From contig NW_014577563.1 of assembly GCF_000485595.1 (NCBI RefSeq), positions 215,494 through 240,483 of the forward strand: a DNA stretch of 24,990 nucleotides. The letters run 5' to 3'. The notes beneath the pieces are model-generated. The model searched no databases, had not been told where the DNA came from, and was given only the letters and a program-made list of their open reading frames with translations. Each line of letters starts with the position of its first letter. The first letter of the stretch is position 1. The DNA is from Priapulus caudatus. Its lineage: Eukaryota > Priapulida > Priapulimorpha > Priapulimorphida > Priapulidae. This document shows, in pieces, positions 24,826-24,990 of this stretch. Made by a program: the position numbers and the translations under genes.

Positions 24826-24990
24826 GTAATAACAATACAGCTGTGTAACTAATGACTTCGCTATATTAACATGTTATCATGGATATGCGTCGAGCGAGAG
24901 CGTAGTGGGTGGTGGTGGGAGGGTTGGGGAGCGGAGTGGAGAGGGAGGGGGCAGGTGAAGGGCTCTAATTAGCAAAAGCAGTTCAGTCCT
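24826..24990. other. Non-coding, ends with a G-rich run
   Basis: No gene is seen. From 24903 to 24960 the plus strand is GTGGGTGGTGGTGGGAGGG-like and contains at least four closely spaced G-triplets, a candidate G-quadruplex. Confidence 0.5.

Overview
This is a eukaryotic, almost certainly animal, window. It holds one clear intron-containing host gene (DENR), spliceosomal GT-AG junctions, a poly(A) signal, Ty3/Gypsy-type retroelement remnants with an envelope-like frame, several short inverted-repeat DNA elements, satellites and microsatellites. A marine or aquatic invertebrate (lophotrochozoan or invertebrate deuterostome) fits best, but this is inference from style and not a species identification.

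Layout: (1) 1-2625, minus strand: the 3' half of a Ty3/Gypsy element (degraded integrase, integrase C-terminus, then an envelope-like fusion-protein frame that leaves the window). It contains a false duplication at an N join. (2) 2626-5790: non-coding. It includes a plus-strand LTR-like fragment (2996-3564), a perfectly phased 33-bp minisatellite between two Ns, and AT-rich sequence. (3) 5791-8018, minus strand: gag, a leader with a tRNA-like segment at the primer-binding position, and a long LTR-like region homologous (inverted) to 2996-3564. (4) 8255-12718: two oppositely oriented arrays of one ~59-bp satellite, separated by a 600-bp GA-rich tract and AT-rich DNA and ending in a 10-N gap. 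(5) 12729-14463: a ~540-bp higher-order tandem repeat, each unit built of two diverged halves that carry NRF1-like palindromes about 200 bp apart. (6) 15520-18906: the DENR locus, flanked and invaded by inverted-repeat elements. (7) 18907-24990: gene-poor DNA with tandem repeats, microsatellites, a structured polypyrimidine block, an 82-bp TIR element with telomere-like repeats, and a hAT-like element carrying a nested smaller element.

DENR (16131-18750, plus) is the only host gene I can support. Its four coding exons encode about 190 residues with the N-terminal cysteine motif and the C-terminal SUI1 domain. It partners with MCTS1 in translation re-initiation and ribosome recycling.

The most notable structure is not a gene. 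Three inverted-repeat elements with unrelated termini each enclose a telomere-like (CCCTAA)n tract. Two such short elements end about 35-40 bp before DENR splice acceptors, and a 317-bp-arm hairpin sits in DENR intron 3. Single-base indels concentrated in 1219-2620, 8255-9440 and 11490-12718 suggest gap filling with uncorrected long reads, so fine detail there is unreliable.
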